DNA from: Alentia gelatinosa
Taxonomy: Eukaryota > Annelida > Polychaeta > Phyllodocida > Polynoidae
DNA length: 64,000 bases
Assembly: GCA_950022655.1 (NCBI GenBank)
Contig: OX465580.1
Span: 122,991,016-123,055,015 of the forward strand
Direction: 5' to 3'
Positions 1 through 11,815 of this stretch are shown here, in pieces. The position numbers and the translations under genes were made by a program. How positions within the stretch are numbered: position 1 is the first letter of the stretch; every line of letters begins with the position of its first letter. A model generated the notes under the pieces. The model saw only the letters and a program-made list of their open reading frames with translations, was not told where the DNA came from and did no database searches.

Positions 1-833
1 TCCCGATAGAAAATATATGGGTAATCGGTAACGTGATACTTTTTTTCTTGAAAACATATTCATTTCTAAAGATATTAGATGGATAGAATATCTTCAACAA
101 TATATACATGGTGTCATGGAGGCTATCAAATAAAATGCCAAATTTGAATACAATACAAATAATATGGTGCCATAGCACGCCTGGTATGTCTCGGACTCGT
201 GTACTTTAATCAGGCACTGCAGAAGAGTCAATTCTCTGTTTTTCTGCAGCAAACTACAGCATTTGCTATTCAACCAGGTCTTGAAAGACCATTTTCAAGT
301 AAAAGATTATACGAGCATGACTTTTTAAACAGTTTCGTGATTGTCTATAGGAACGTAATCTGTGCTATGTTTGGAGATGATTACCTATGTATGCAACTAG
401 AAAGGCATATGATATAGTAAATGGACCAAGGTGTCGTTGTGGGCTTATGGATCTACGTTCCGGGAATATGGTATTTTTCAGATTGAATGTTACAGGTTGA
501 ATGCGTTGTTTCTCTACCATCTACCATTTCTATTCCATTCTTATCCCTCCCCGAACGTTGGAACTACATTTGTATGCATGTGTTAAAAAAAGTGCATGCG
601 CATGTAAAGTGAGAAATAGATCAATACAGCAAACGGCTCTGATTGAGTAACATATTACGTTAAATCCGTAGATTAATCTCAAACATGACCTAATAGGGAT
701 CAGAAAGCACTGACCGTGTTGTGGTCAACTCGGAGACCAGCATACACTTCTTTAAGTCCCCTGATCACAAAACTAAGTCCGTAACGACGTATCATATTCG
801 TCACATGTTCACAAGGTGGTCCTGGTGAGGTAC
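1..833. other. No recognisable gene or repeat
   Basis: AT-rich single-copy-looking DNA. Reading frames are short (longest about 70 codons) and match no family I know. I see no splice-bounded exon, RNA gene or terminal inverted repeat. Confidence 0.5.
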
Positions 834-1181
834 TATAGTAAAACCGGATGAGTTTTAATCTGGGCTCCCGTATGCGACGACTGGAGTTTGGCATAGTGGT
901 ATCACAAGGCGAAGCCGAGTGATATCCGGAGCCAAAACTCCAGGAGTCGCATATGGGAGCCCAGATTAAAACGAATAAGGTTTTGATTTTATCCTACCCC
1001 CTGTGAACGATATTTGTATGTGAGGATAATAAAAAAAAACATGATAAAAACTTTCTGAAGTCCTCCATATAGCTCTCCTTGTATGCTCCTAGAAGCGATT
1101 TTTTTTGCCGTTTGCGACATACGGGCGCATACGGAAAGTCAATGTTAAGCCTATGGGATTTTATATTAGGGGTAGGATAAA
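834..1181 (+). mobile_element. Hairpin element E1 (class I)
   Basis: Non-autonomous element made of a long hairpin (about 836-985) followed by a module bounded by TTTATCCTACCC and GGGTAGGATAAA. The arms around GGCTCCCGTATGCGACGACT pair with the copy beginning at 946. The tip at 908-916 is GGCGAAGCC, a GAA triloop closed by C-G. The right end carries the block CAATGTTAAGCCTATGGG shared by the whole superfamily. The middle (about 1000-1120) differs from E3, so this copy has an altered interior. It has no coding capacity. The arms closely resemble those of E9 at 37871, so the two belong to one subfamily. Confidence 0.8.
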
Positions 1182-1949
1182 GACGAGGAGATGCCCCCGC
1201 CCCTCCTCCCCCCCTACAGTCTACTCACAGACGGAAGGACTCCCCCACAGGCCCCACTTCCTGCTTCTGGGCAGCCAGCCTAAATGTCAACTTCGTCCCC
1301 TGATCCCGTTAGATCTGTGGCGTTATACTCCTCGTGGTGTAGCAGAAAGGCTTGGATTGGGATCATATAAACAGGTTGTTTCTGTATTCCACAAAAAAAC
1401 ATAAACAGATAAGGTGATTGTGAGATATTATTTTTATTAGGGATTCAGTTGGACATCGAGATAGTGGGGGAGAAATAAATGAAATAGTGTTGCGACGTTT
1501 CGTCTTACTGGTAGTTATACGACTTCTTCAGGTAGTTATTTAATCATATTAACATAACTCCCGCTACAAGAATATTTCATTCAAATTTGGCAATTTCTAT
1601 TTAGTCATTACCAGCAGACCGTTTACTTTAGGTATCATGATTTATTTCACCAAGATTTGCCAGAGCAGTGTGTAATGTTTTCATGTCAGGCTGAATCCAT
1701 ACATATAACTGAACAATTGTTGACTATATCTATTCACTGTAGGTAAGAATACCTTTATTTGTACAGGGTCTATAAATGTAGTTGACGGTACACTTATGTC
1801 GTCCATGTCACTCACGGTGAATCAGTCGTCCTTGGTCTATTCTACGCTCGTTTTTTCCAGTCTCATATTTAACACACAAGTGGTGCTACTGTAGACTTTT
1901 AGTCTGTATTCTTATCACCATCTCTACACATCCCCAATTGTTCAATGTC
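1182..1949. other. No recognisable gene
   Basis: A C-rich patch at about 1190-1260 is followed by AT-rich DNA. Nothing that I can identify as an exon, RNA gene or repeat. Confidence 0.45.
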
Positions 1950-2254
1950 TTATCCTACCCCTAATATAAAATCCCATAGGCTTAACATTGAGTTTCTGTA
2001 TGCCTCGCTGACTGGCATACAGAGTTTTATATGCCACTAGTGGCATACAGAATTATTATCACATAATATTCCAAAATCGAGGAGATGGGGTAGGATAAAA
2101 TCAAAACCTGATTCGTTTTAATCATGGCTACTGCATTCCACTCCTGGAATTTTGGCTCCGGACTTCACTCGGCTTCGCCTCATGAAGTCACTTTGCCAAA
2201 CTCCAGTCGTGGCATACGGTGGCCAAGATTAAAACTCATCCAGTTTTACGATAA
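1950..2254 (-). mobile_element. Hairpin element E2 (class I)
   Basis: Complete reverse-orientation copy. It begins with TTATCCTACCCCTAATATAA and the reverse of the conserved GTTAAGCCTATGGG block, passes the second boundary repeat GGGGTAGGATAAA near 2089, and ends in the hairpin. Read on the element's own strand the tip (2171-2179) is GGCGAAGCC with flanking CATGA and GAGTG. The outer end TACGATAA is the complement of the TTATCGTA left end seen in E3 and E9. About 305 bp, no coding capacity. It is very close to E11 (20621-20925) and E3. Confidence 0.85.
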
Positions 2255-3099
2255 TATTCAATTTCCATGTTCTTGAAGATTTTGTCATTGTACTTACTTC
2301 AGTAGCCCACAACTGTCCACATAATTTAATTTGCAGAATGGTGTTGATTATTAAATCAAATCTTCTGTCTCCATACTGCTTTTGTACTCGTTAAAAAGGA
2401 ATGCGTGTTATCTGAAATTAAAGCCTATTCTTTGATACTGAAACATATATGAAAATTGCCTCTCACCTAGAAGCCATCCATGAAGTACGTACGCACAATA
2501 TCTGAAAATTGTGACGCAATAGGAAAAGAAGGAACACACGCAAAATCATACATATCGTACCATAGGTATTGCTCATGTCATACTTCAGATATGTAGCATT
2601 ATATAGGCATGTTTTATACAAGCCCCGATACCATGCCAGCATTTCTTGGCACGATCCTGCTGCAAAAATGCGGTGTTGTTTTACACAGAAGTAGCACTCT
2701 GAACAATGTCCGTACTATCCCCACCGAGGTGTCTTGTTATAGTCTTGGTACTTAGAGGCTGGTGAAAGTGTGGAATCGGAAACGGCGGGGTGGCGGCCTG
2801 GGAAATAACACTCAGGTCAGCCTGGTTTACACCAATGGGTTATTTAACCGAGCAGCAAACCGCAGGCTGTTAGCAGTGTTTAGATTCGCCCACTTGGAGT
2901 AGATGCACGGTGTGACTCAGCTACCCCCAGGACCACTTCACTGCGAGCAGCCTCCTCCTCCTCCTCCTCCTCTCACACCTCCCGTTACCTGAGGCCCACC
3001 CATATGGTGGCTGGGTACTTGGATGCATGGACGTTTCCTATTATAAAGAGACCCAGCGGGAATGTACCTTTAGGCCCGGCGTCCACTGAGCTGAAAACC
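2255..3099. other. No gene seen; GC-richer patch and CTC repeat
   Basis: At 2468-2496 there is a piece of the GCCATCCATAAAGTACGTAC family (see 4779-4863). At about 2760-3000 the sequence is GC-richer and includes a short (CTC)n run at about 2946-2972. I cannot connect it to a gene. Confidence 0.4.
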
Positions 3100-3332
3100 G
3101 TCTACGATAGACCTCCCGATAAAAAAAACCTGAATTGCGTCGGAGGGACAGCTGAAGTCAGAGCAGTTGATCACTTGTCTGCAATAACCCTACGATGCAT
3201 ACTGCTAGTTTACGATCTGTTCCCAATGAAAAAGCTTTATCGTATAGGGTGTCTACACTGTGTATCATGATTAAATGTCATAGACAAATCGAGAGCATCG
3301 TAGAGTATCGTAGAGCATCGTAGTGGACACCC
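3100..3332. mobile_element. Word-rich MITE with TACGAT words
   Basis: The interval is full of TACGAT/ATCGTA words in both orientations. It ends in a small inverted pair, GGGTGTCTAC at 3247 and GTGGACACCC ending at 3332. Just inside the right end GCATCGTAGAGTATCGTAGA is a short tandem of the same word. A larger relative lies at 56759-57400. The left boundary is uncertain. No coding capacity. Confidence 0.45.
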
Positions 3333-4362
3333 GTAACTGTCAAACAATACATAATTATAAACTATATAGGGTTAATTGAGGAATGAATATTCAGTCAAAT
3401 TATCGTATTGGTCACACAGATATATTTCATATATCAGATATACTTGTATATATTAAAGAAACTAAGTTCATACGTATGACAAAATATTTGAAGGCAACAA
3501 ACTACATAGTTCTAACAAATCAGTAAATGGAATATGCCAGCCTGTTACAGGATGTGGTCAAGTGGTAATTAGCAATATGTTGGTGAACATCAGTTTAGTT
3601 TGAAGAGACAACGTGTAATGAAGGCAATTAGTCTGGAAATAGTGACTGCCTGTACCAAAACCTATTTATCAAATGAGCTCATAAATCAGAAATATCAGAA
3701 TTTGCATTCTGTTTGTATGTGTTTGAGTTTGTGCGTGGAATTTTCTCATGAAAGGGTAACGCTGGGAATAGAGGGAAGCTATGTTCCGGTGAGAGAAAGT
3801 CAAAGTTACGAGGTAAGGCTGGGAAAAATTACTGCCCAAGGCCTTGGCCGCGGGCAATAATTTGTCCAAGCCTTACCGAGGCTACGTCTGTTTCCTGGCT
3901 TGATGCTACCTTGGATGACAGTTTAAGAACACTACCTAACCACCGTAATCATGTGCACTAAAAATAATATTTAAAAAAATTAACAGATTTTAAACAGGTC
4001 TGCACGAATGAGCGGAGCTGTGAGAAGCTTCAGAACCGTTAACCAGTGCCACAGGTGATTGCCGATAAAATACGTTGATCTCACTGACGTGAAGATGACC
4101 ATAGATGTGAGAAACGGTTTTCTATATATAATTTAATAGATTAAAGCTTAGTCGACTTAACATCATTTCCGATGGAGCATTATCATTATTATATGGAATT
4201 GTTGGTAGAAAGTGTAACCGAGCTATATGTAATGACTCTAGGATGAGTTTCTGTTGAACAGCTCAGAGTCCATCAGTTATGTGATTATGAGTTTGCACCA
4301 GGATGTTACAGTGCACTACATTTAAAGATAGGAGTAAAGTTTTATGTATAGAACTATAAGAC
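3333..4362. other. No gene seen; one isolated hairpin
   Basis: AT-rich DNA. At about 3812-3882 there is an isolated inverted repeat: GAGGTAAGGCTGGG pairs with the sequence ending CAAGCCTTACC, with CAAGGCCTTGG at the centre. It lacks the second module of the E elements, so I leave it unclassified. Confidence 0.4.
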
Positions 4363-4667
4363 TATCGTAAAACTGGATGAGTTTTAATCCTGGCCACCGT
4401 ATGCCACGACTGGAGTTTGGCATAGTGACTTCCTGAGGCGAAGCCGAGTGAAGTCCGGAACCAAAACTCCAGGAGTGGGATGCAGTGGCCATGATTAAAA
4501 CAAATCAGGTTTTGATTTTATCCTACCCTGTCTCCTCGATTATGGAATATTACGTGATAATACTTCTGTATGGCACTAGTGGCATATAAAACTCCGTATG
4601 CCAGTCAGCGTGGCATACGGAAACTCAATGTTAAGCCTGTGGGATTTTATATGACGGGTAGGATAAA
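4363..4667 (+). mobile_element. Hairpin element E3 (class I, type copy)
   Basis: The cleanest intact class I copy. The left end TATCGTAAAACTGGATGAG starts a hairpin of about 135 bp. Its tip at 4437-4445 is GGCGAAGCC, with GA on each side forming a GA/GA internal loop. The second module runs from TTTATCCTACCC (about 4517) to GGGTAGGATAAA (4667). It holds smaller palindromes around CACTAGTG and the conserved CAATGTTAAGCCTGTGGG block. 305 bp, no coding capacity. Known relatives in the window are E1, E2, E9 and E11. Confidence 0.85.
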
Positions 4668-4778
4668 AAACAATATTACATAATAACCTCATGAGAACGT
4701 AGTCACGTCGCAGTGGCCTTGACCCTGACAGGGGCTAAGAGCAGTGAGCCACAGAAAGGGACATGTTAAGTGGGATAA

Positions 4779-4863
4779 GGGGCCATCCATAAAGTACGTA
4801 CGCACTGGGTGTGGGGGGTCAAACATTTTGGAAATTCTGCGTACGTACTTTATGGATGGCCCC
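4779..4863. mobile_element. 85-bp MITE with 26-bp perfect TIRs
   Basis: Left end GGGGCCATCCATAAAGTACG continues for 26 bp (4779-4804) and is matched perfectly, inverted, at 4838-4863. Only 33 bp lie between. Single ends of the same family occur at 2468-2496 and 6904-6926. It is too small to code for anything. I cannot assign the superfamily from this copy: the flanks show no clear target duplication. Confidence 0.7.
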
Positions 4864-5327
4864 TAAGGACCTTGACATTGCATTCAACCTTTAAATTGTA
4901 TTGTTTGCAACCTTGATGTTGAAATTTCTAGTGAGAAGTGTGCATTACCTGTTGTTCTAATGAATCAACATAGAAGTACCTATACTAAAGATCATGATGT
5001 TCTGTGAAGGGCTGACACAGCGAGTCAAGCCTCTACCTTCTACAACATACCTTCACTCCAGCAGTATTCCATTGGCGACTTACGCCATATCCCAGTGACT
5101 GCTGCTAACTAGTCCACTGTGAACAATTCATGGATTATTCCAGCTGATACTTAGCCTAAAGTTCCCCCCCCCCCCCCCAAAAAAAAAAAACAAAAAAAAA
5201 CGAAAGAAAAAAAACACATTTGGTACTGCTCCACTGTTCCACACCTCCTTCATGTGTCAGTGGTGATCTCTACACATTGATTGGACATACTCACACCTAC
5301 AACACAATAAAACACAATGAGCCAGCC
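4864..5327. other. No gene; poly-C/poly-A tract
   Basis: At about 5164-5215 a C homopolymer runs directly into A-rich sequence. The rest is unremarkable. Confidence 0.45.
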
Positions 5328-5456
5328 AGGGGACAGTCTTGACCGTCCATAAGGTTGTCCATATTTTTGAATAAAGTTGACCCACATCGTCCCTGGATCT
5401 CCTTGGCGTAAAGAAAAGGGTCTTCATGTAGGATCCTAGAGTATTAAACGGGCCCC
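5328..5456 (-). mobile_element. 136-bp MITE family copy (reverse)
   Basis: Reverse copy of the family best seen at 52855-52993. Shared blocks, read in reverse, are the GGGGCCCGTTTAATA end and the central CCCAGGGACGATGTGGGT. The other end is degraded. Further copies lie at 40599-40806 and 49527-49665. No coding capacity. Confidence 0.65.
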
Positions 5457-6584
5457 TGGTCTGCTGGCTCACTCGTCCAGTCCAGCATCGTCAGTTGGCG
5501 TTTACAGGGATTGAACAATGTCTCCCCTTTTACAGAGATTCATTAAATGCTTACTGCCCCTACAAACCAATACGGTGAATTGATTATTTTTCATTGTCAG
5601 TGGAGATATTAGGAGGACGTGAAAAACGCAGACGAACTAAAACAGATGAGCACTTTTACCGCTGTGGCCGGTAAAACCAGTATTAATGCCGAAGAAAAAC
5701 GCAAACACCTGAAACTTGTTGGAAACCTGATTTTTCATGGTTTGTTAACCAGAAAATCACTTCAAGTGTGTGCCTTGAAATAAACTGTGTTTACAACAGA
5801 ATTAATGAAAGTAGGCTTTATGCGAAGTCAGCTGATAGTTTTATTGAAAATGATAGACACTACATATTCCAAATCCATAAGAAATGACATCACATCATCT
5901 TGATTTACCGCACGTGTTAGATTTTCATAGTTCACAAAAATCTACTGAACTCTTGAAAAAGAAATATGTAACCCTTTTTTTTTCAAGGTAGTAACTAGCT
6001 GGAGGAAGACCATATATAGCCTCGTACATAACAAATATGATATTTTAAAGAAAATGTATTTTTTTCAAATGTATATGACAAATCACATGTATACACATAG
6101 CAGTACGATTTGGGGCATCACCAGTTAAAATCACCTACAAGATAAGTTTTGAAACGCTTTTCCCAAATGTATTTTTCCCTTGCTCAAAATGAAAGTCGAT
6201 GCTCTTCCAAGCATGTACTTCCAGTGGTTTAACACGACGTGTTACCGTTCAGGATGTGGTATTTCGCTTGGAAGCGATTCATCTGTGAGTTTAAGATGAG
6301 CTTTTTCCAGAGACTAATCTGCTTAACCTGCTGTTTCATGCTCTAAGGTGAGGTATCGCTGGAACCACAGGGCCAAATTACTCTAGTGTCTGGGATGCTG
6401 CCGGGTATAGTGGACACCCACAATAGTTGACATCTCACTTAGTCAGAGTTGATATCAATCCCAATGGTGGCCACTACTAATTCAGGTTTCCAATATACGG
6501 AGTGGTGCTTACAACAGTCCCCATCTCCCATGCCAGTCTACATAGTGACAAGTGCTGGTCACTATGTCTGTGGTGTTATTAGAG
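5457..6584. other. No recognisable gene
   Basis: AT-rich DNA with no reading frame or repeat that I can support. Confidence 0.45.
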
Positions 6585-6925
6585 AGTGCCTGCATATATA
6601 TGTGAGCTATATACGGTGCCTAAAGGTTACAGTGATCACATAGACCTTCTGCTTGCTGCCAAAAAGATATCCATTCACCAACGGCCACTTTAGGACCAGC
6701 TACATGGACCAAGCAAATAAGAAACAAACTGCACATAATTTATTCAACCGTGAAGGTAAAGAGAAACTGTGGGGGTTTAAGTCGTTGTGAGCAAGTGAAA
6801 TTGACCTGCCTGATATTAGGTCTCACCAGAATTGCAAACAAATTACACAAAGTTTCAGAACTATTTACCCCCTCACCCCCCCCCCCCCCCTCCACCTCAC
6901 TGCGGACGTACTTTATGGATGGCCC
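6585..6925 (+). repeat. Fragments of two dispersed repeats
   Basis: At about 6590-6640 the segment around ATATACGGTGCCTAAAGG matches the repeat at 21721-22075. At 6904-6926 there is a single inverted end of the 85-bp MITE family (ACGTACTTTATGGATGGCCC). A poly-C run lies at about 6876-6890. Confidence 0.45.
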
Positions 6926-7654
6926 CAAAGTGAAAAACTTAATTTTTTGTTGGTCCCTATTTACTTTTAGTGTCCCCTTGGACTTTAAACTCCAAGCAAA
7001 CAAACTCCCAATACTACTCCCAGTGTTTCTTTTTTGTATGTGTCAGGGTAGTGTTCATAGAATTTATGTGTCTGGGTGTTCATTATACATTTCATTAAAT
7101 AAACTGTCGCGAATAAATATAGGCCCCTAATTAATGGCAGCACAGAAGGACATTGATATATTGGAGAAGGAGCATTTTGCAGGCACTTTACACTTCCTTT
7201 TATAACGATATATACCCAGAGAAGACCTATTCTCTGAATCATTTGCCTCCAGGATGTCGCTGCCTTTGCCCCATTAGCTGAATTTTATGGAGCTTTGTTT
7301 GACTTGGTCTCAGACAATGTCATCCGTGATGATAGTGTTGACACGAAACCGGAATGTTTATACTATGAACGGGATATGTTCAAGTACTGCACTAAAACAG
7401 AATGAGGGCGTTTATGGTAGGCTCTTACGAAGCAGTAACCACGCGTGGCAGACTCTTTCACCACGTCACCAGGATAAAACAAGGACGGGCGATTTCTCAA
7501 GTGTTCACCACTTATACCATTGAGCACGGAATGGCCGTTACTCCTGTTATTCACCAGAACAATGTTGATCTTAGATATGTCAACTGAAGAATCTTAAACG
7601 TTATAAATCTTATGTCACAGCCGATTCTTCCTGAAAAGTGACATGGTAAAGCCT
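6926..7654. other. No recognisable gene
   Basis: Nothing that I can name. Overlapping short reading frames on both strands show no domain and no start or splice support. Confidence 0.4.
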
Positions 7655-8029
7655 ACAGTTCACACTGTGCGATTGTAGGTACTTATGTACGCCCAGTCGC
7701 AGACTGGAGGTACCTTTGAGTGCCTAAGGCCGCAAAACGCACAGTGTGAACTGTACGTTTCCCACAGTCTGCGACTGTATGCACTTCAGGTACGCCCAGA
7801 TGCAAGCATTTTGAATATCAAACATGTTTGATAATTGATACAGCTGGTCGCCGACTGGGCGTACCTCGGAACGCCCAAACGCATGCTTTTTAGTCGCTGG
7901 GGCAGCGGTTCACACGTATTTGCGTGTACATTGCAACTAAGCGTACCGGAGGTCACTAGCAATTTGGAACGTCCAGTCTCAGTTGCTAGCGCTAGTTGCA
8001 AGCCCTCCAGTCGCAGTTTGAACGGGACT
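7655..8029. mobile_element. Word-rich MITE J1 (GTTCACACTGTGCG ends)
   Basis: A perfect 17-bp inverted pair, ACAGTTCACACTGTGCG at 7655-7671 and its complement at 7738-7754, encloses a 99-bp unit. Related words (CCAGTCGCAGACTGG, GGTACGCCCAG) continue to about 8029 and suggest a larger nested or decayed element. A perfect 18-bp palindrome, TATCAAACATGTTTGATA, lies at 7816-7833. Relatives are the nested block at 55264-56328 and, in layout, element K at 44516-45260. No coding capacity. Confidence 0.65.
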
Positions 8030-9060
8030 TAACCAAGTATACCAACCCTGAAACACTTCGGTTTATTTTCTATGTAAGGGGCACAAACAGAAAAGTACCT
8101 TATAATTTAGAAAAAGAACAAAATTCACAAAAAAACCCAGGACGATCATGTCTATATCATATAAGACAATGGAGACAGCCTCACGTGTCCAGACGGTATG
8201 TCTTTCAGTCACGACACGAAGTGATCATGAAGTAGACATTCAATTGTTCAACAATATTAAACTGATGTTCTAGACTGGCTCGACAATGGAGGTACTCATG
8301 TGATTTTACATGATGATCAGGGCAGTGACATCTGTAGAATAATATAAATCATGATGAGAAACAGTAAACGAAGTGTAAAAATAAATCTGATGTCCTCATC
8401 GGAAAATATCACAGATTGAGTTCAGGCGGGCGTTATTTATGTGTTTCATGTGTATTCTTTGAGCTGTTTCATATTATCAAATCTTAAGTGAGGAATTGAC
8501 CTACGCCATGTGGACTGTAGGGTATATCAAAACACAACATTGTGGAGGAGAATTATTTGGCCATTGTTGACATATATAGTGATGATCCTTGGCATTCTTA
8601 AAGAATTTGCAAGATATGCATAAATTGTTGGAAATGATGATTCGCACTGCCTCATGTACCGCCCCCCTTCCCACTTTCGAAATAAACACCTCCCACCCAA
8701 AATAAAAGACGAATGAAATATCTTATCAAAACGCAGCCATAGCCCTCATTTTTCACCGGAGTCTAAAAGGCTGATGCACACATTTCCTCTCTATGTGTGC
8801 AAATCGATGGAGCTTCAAGCTAATGTCAATGGACTCTGTCCATGGCGTCCCACCAGGCGGCTCTGGTAACTGGATGCACCCGCTCGTGACGTAATGAAGC
8901 CTCAGTGTGAGAGAGACGCCGGTATGACGTGCACGGTAAGCGACAGAAAACTCCACGTCAATCGGAAAACGTCCACTGTAAAGCAGTGCGTTCACTCTCT
9001 TTACAATTACATGTGGGTTAGAGAAGATCGAGCTTATTTTGATTTTGAGCAAGGCTTATA
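8030..9060. other. No recognisable gene
   Basis: No supported exon, RNA gene or repeat. CCACCAGGCGGCTC at 8849-8862 resembles a weak CTCF core on the plus strand, but this is motif-level evidence only. Confidence 0.4.
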
Positions 9061-9348
9061 TATATGGCACATAGCTATTATGCCATGGAGGCGGCCATCT
9101 TGTCCCCCGACGCCATCCAAAACACTAGGTCGCAGGAAAAATTATCAAAAATATTTGTTGGGGCTTGCCATGGAAGATTTTTAGCCTCTTTTAAAATCAT
9201 GTTTAGATTATAACAACTAATAACAGTGGTTGCCCGCGACAACAGTGGCGCTATCTTATAATTTATTGGTGGATGCTAGCGGAACTAGCAATTACTCTGG
9301 GTCCTATAGAACATACAATAACAACAACAACAGCAACAACAACAACAA
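9061..9348 (+). repeat. Dispersed repeat X, copy 1, with (AAC)n tail
   Basis: Two blocks are shared with 26821-27213. The first is GGCACATAGCTATTATGCCA followed by GGAGGCGGCCATCTTG. The second, about 9222-9320, contains GGTGGATGCTAGCGGAACTA. It runs into an AAC microsatellite at about 9318-9350. An inverted fragment is at 44461-44515. The simple-sequence tail would suit a retroposon, but I see no Pol III promoter boxes. Confidence 0.55.
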
Positions 9349-9416
9349 TACTATGCGACCACAGCAGCCCGAAACGTATGGTACTGTGAAGGTTTTGTTA
9401 TCTCGGGCGATGATGC

Positions 9417-9840
9417 GTTTACACAATGTTCCCAGCGGCCACGGTTTGAATTACTTTCAATCACCGTGTTGCCCATGCCGGTCCCCCAGAGTTACCCCAC
9501 GTCCCTCACGTCTTGTCCCCAGCCTCAGGAGTAGTCCCACATTCCTCACGTTTTGTCCACGTTCCCCAGGTTATTTCCAAACGGTTGCCTGTGTTCGGTC
9601 ACGTTCAGTCACGTTATGTGGCATTAACCACGTCTCACTGCGGCCCAGAACGATTCCAATTAACACCGTGACCACCGTGAGAGATTTTATGACAGTTTTA
9701 AAATCTGCCACGGCGGCCACGGTGATCAGGGCCCGTTACGTTTGCTCATGCCGTCGCCTCGCGTTGTCCCTAGTCCGTCCCGTTTCGTCTACGGTGCTCC
9801 GAAACGTGGCTGCCGTGGTCACTGAGAACATAGTGTAAAC
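9417..9840. mobile_element. 424-bp TIR element Y
   Basis: Imperfect 28-bp terminal inverted repeats: the left end GTTTACACAATGTTCCCAGC at 9417 pairs with the complement ending GTAAAC at 9840, four mismatches. The interior is rich in CACGT, ACGTT and CCGTGACC words, like the other word-rich MITEs here. It contains most of a 202-codon open frame, the longest in the window. That frame is proline-, serine- and arginine-rich with no domain, so I read it as a by-product of the repeated words. No clear target duplication. Confidence 0.55.
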
Positions 9841-9908
9841 GAAGCATCATATGGAGTTGCAAAAGTCTTGGTTGCAATGCCTGCGGCACGACACGATGGG
9901 ATACTTAA

Positions 9909-10337
9909 GCAGAACTGTCTTTAGAAGCGTATTTTGAACCACTACGCCATGAGTTTGGATGCGTAGTAATCGACATGAGGCGTAGCCGAGTGATGATATG
10001 GAGCATCCAAACGAGTGAGCGTAGTGGTTCAAAATATGTTTCGAAAGCGGTTCTGTTTTTATCTCACCCCCAACACGGACCTTACAGTCGATTTTAAGCA
10101 ATAATATAATCATGTATTGAATTGTTCAAACAATAGCATCGGAACTATTGTTGCTGCAGCTGCGGTTCAAACAATGGCGCCGGAACTTTTTTCTTTTCCG
10201 CGACGTTCATTGGTCGCACCATACATAGATTCTCCGCCACTGCAATGGCAGAGAATTGACACTCTACATAGGTGAGCGTGGCATATTTTAATTCAACGTT
10301 AACTCAATGGCACAACCTGTACCAGGGGTGGGATAAA
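9909..10337 (+). mobile_element. Hairpin element E4 (class II-like)
   Basis: The hairpin at about 9911-10053 has arms starting AGAACTGTCTTTAGAAGCGT and ending GAAAGCGGTTCT. The tip at 9979-9987 is GGCGTAGCC, a GTA triloop, flanked by CATGA and GAGTG. A second module opens with TTTATCTCACCCC and closes with GGGGTGGGATAAA at 10337. It includes a variant of the conserved block (CAACGTTAACTCAATGG). About 430 bp, longer than the others, with a distinct interior. No coding capacity. Confidence 0.75.
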
Positions 10338-11582
10338 ACACGATTCAGCGAGTCTGGATTATTGGAGACTATTGCGTTCCGTGGCATCACCAGAAAATGC
10401 GTCGTTGGTCTTACATCTAAAATAGTTGTTTACAGAAATGACTGCTCATTTAAGCAACTTCAAAATGAAATACCTAGTAATACGAACATGCAACGCCTCA
10501 TTTCTTATTAATTTATAAATCAATTTGAACCTGTCAACCAATTTTAGATTTGCTTGTCGCCCATTCAGATCCTCTATGCGATTCATGTCTTAACGCTCTA
10601 TTGATCCGGCCTCATACAAGAACCTTCATTTCTTGGCCGGATGAATTGCTGCAGGCTGCCTTGCCATATTTACCCAGGGTGGTGGGGAGCGTGGCCGTCA
10701 CTGTTGGACAGTTATCCATTGCTGCCTGGCTGGTCGCAGGCGTGGTCACCTCCTCCTAGATTGTTCCCATTCGTCGGCACATATTGACATTTTCTAAGGG
10801 CAAGGGGTGTGACCATTTCAGGTTACATAATTTGTCCAGATGGCGCAATCTGCCTGTGCCCCATCTTATATAGCTCGACAAACACTGCCTGGGGCAGATA
10901 TGATAAATTGTTGTGGATAAAAAAGAAGAAAAGGTCCACATATGCCCACTATTTGTCATAACACGTGCTACATTGTGGGAAACGAACGAGGGCGACCAAT
11001 ATTGGGACTGCAGAGGCCATGCAGGAAAAAAGACAATCAATAAGAAGCGGGATGTAAAAAGGTTGGAAAATAATAAGGAAAACGGGATAAATTGTTAGCG
11101 ACAAAAAGAGGGAAACAGAGACTGGAATGAGCAGAAGAAAGACTTGGTTAGGGGTTATCTTTTACCAAAGCTGGCAGAGTGAGGGGTGGAAGGCAGGGAT
11201 GCAGGAGATAGTGGAGTTGATCTGTAAGAAGTAGACAGAGGGAATGAGGCAGGAAAGGGAATTCAAGAGACGTTCGACACAATGTGAATCTATAGAAAGA
11301 GAAGAACAGATCTTTGGAGTCGGAAAGATCTGTTTTGGGACACTTGACGAATCTGAGAGATAGAGGTTGGAAGATGCGGTTGCATTAAACGTAACACAAG
11401 GTAGGGAAGGTATAGGGGGGAAATATAGAATGAATACGAGGGAAAGAAGGAAGGAGTTTGAGGCAAGAAGCATTGGAGGTGTATGAGTAGATAAGAATTT
11501 CGAGATGAATGTAGTGGAGATATGATGGTATAGAATGAAGACGATTACAGAAAGATGAAAATGACCTTAGATAAAACTTTGC
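10338..11582. other. No gene; purine-rich stretch
   Basis: The part from about 11040 to 11560 is strongly purine-rich on the plus strand (AGG, GAA, GAGA). This opens a 103-codon frame on the opposite strand that has no recognisable domain. Nothing else identified. Confidence 0.4.
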
Positions 11583-11815
11583 TATGAATAGCGACCTCGG
11601 TTATCTTGAAAATCACAGGTTCATTGTTAAACGTGGAGGCAATCTTTGTTAGTATTATTCTCATCTTTCGAAGATTGGAGTTGAATTATGCGATCGACTC
11701 CCTCAAGACATACAATTGAACAGAAGTGGCTTTCGCTTTAAAACGAATCTAAAAGATTTTAGTCAAGTTTTCTCAGATAATGGAATTGGAATGAGGAAAG
11801 CCAAAGCTTTTTGAA
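11583..11815 (+). pseudogene. LINE-like reverse transcriptase C-terminal remnant
   Basis: One frame reads through with a single in-frame TAG at 11650 and ends at TGA 11813-11815. The peptide includes GVELCDRLPQDIQ, then GFRFKTNLKDF. This fits the pattern common at the C-terminus of many non-LTR retrotransposon polymerases (W/C-N/D-x-L-P-x-x-I, then F-K-x-x-L-K). No catalytic reverse-transcriptase motif is present upstream, so the copy is 5'-truncated and dead. An unrelated host protein end cannot be fully excluded. Confidence 0.5.

Noticed and set aside
893..903. TGGCATAGTGG in the E1 hairpin matches a Pol III A box
   Set aside because: No B box follows at tRNA-like distance, and other copies change the sequence; the hairpin pairing explains it.
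9230..9838. 202-codon open frame, the longest in the window
   Set aside because: It spans the end of repeat X, an AAC microsatellite and the TIR element Y. Its Asn run and Pro/Ser/Arg composition follow from those repeats, and no domain is visible.
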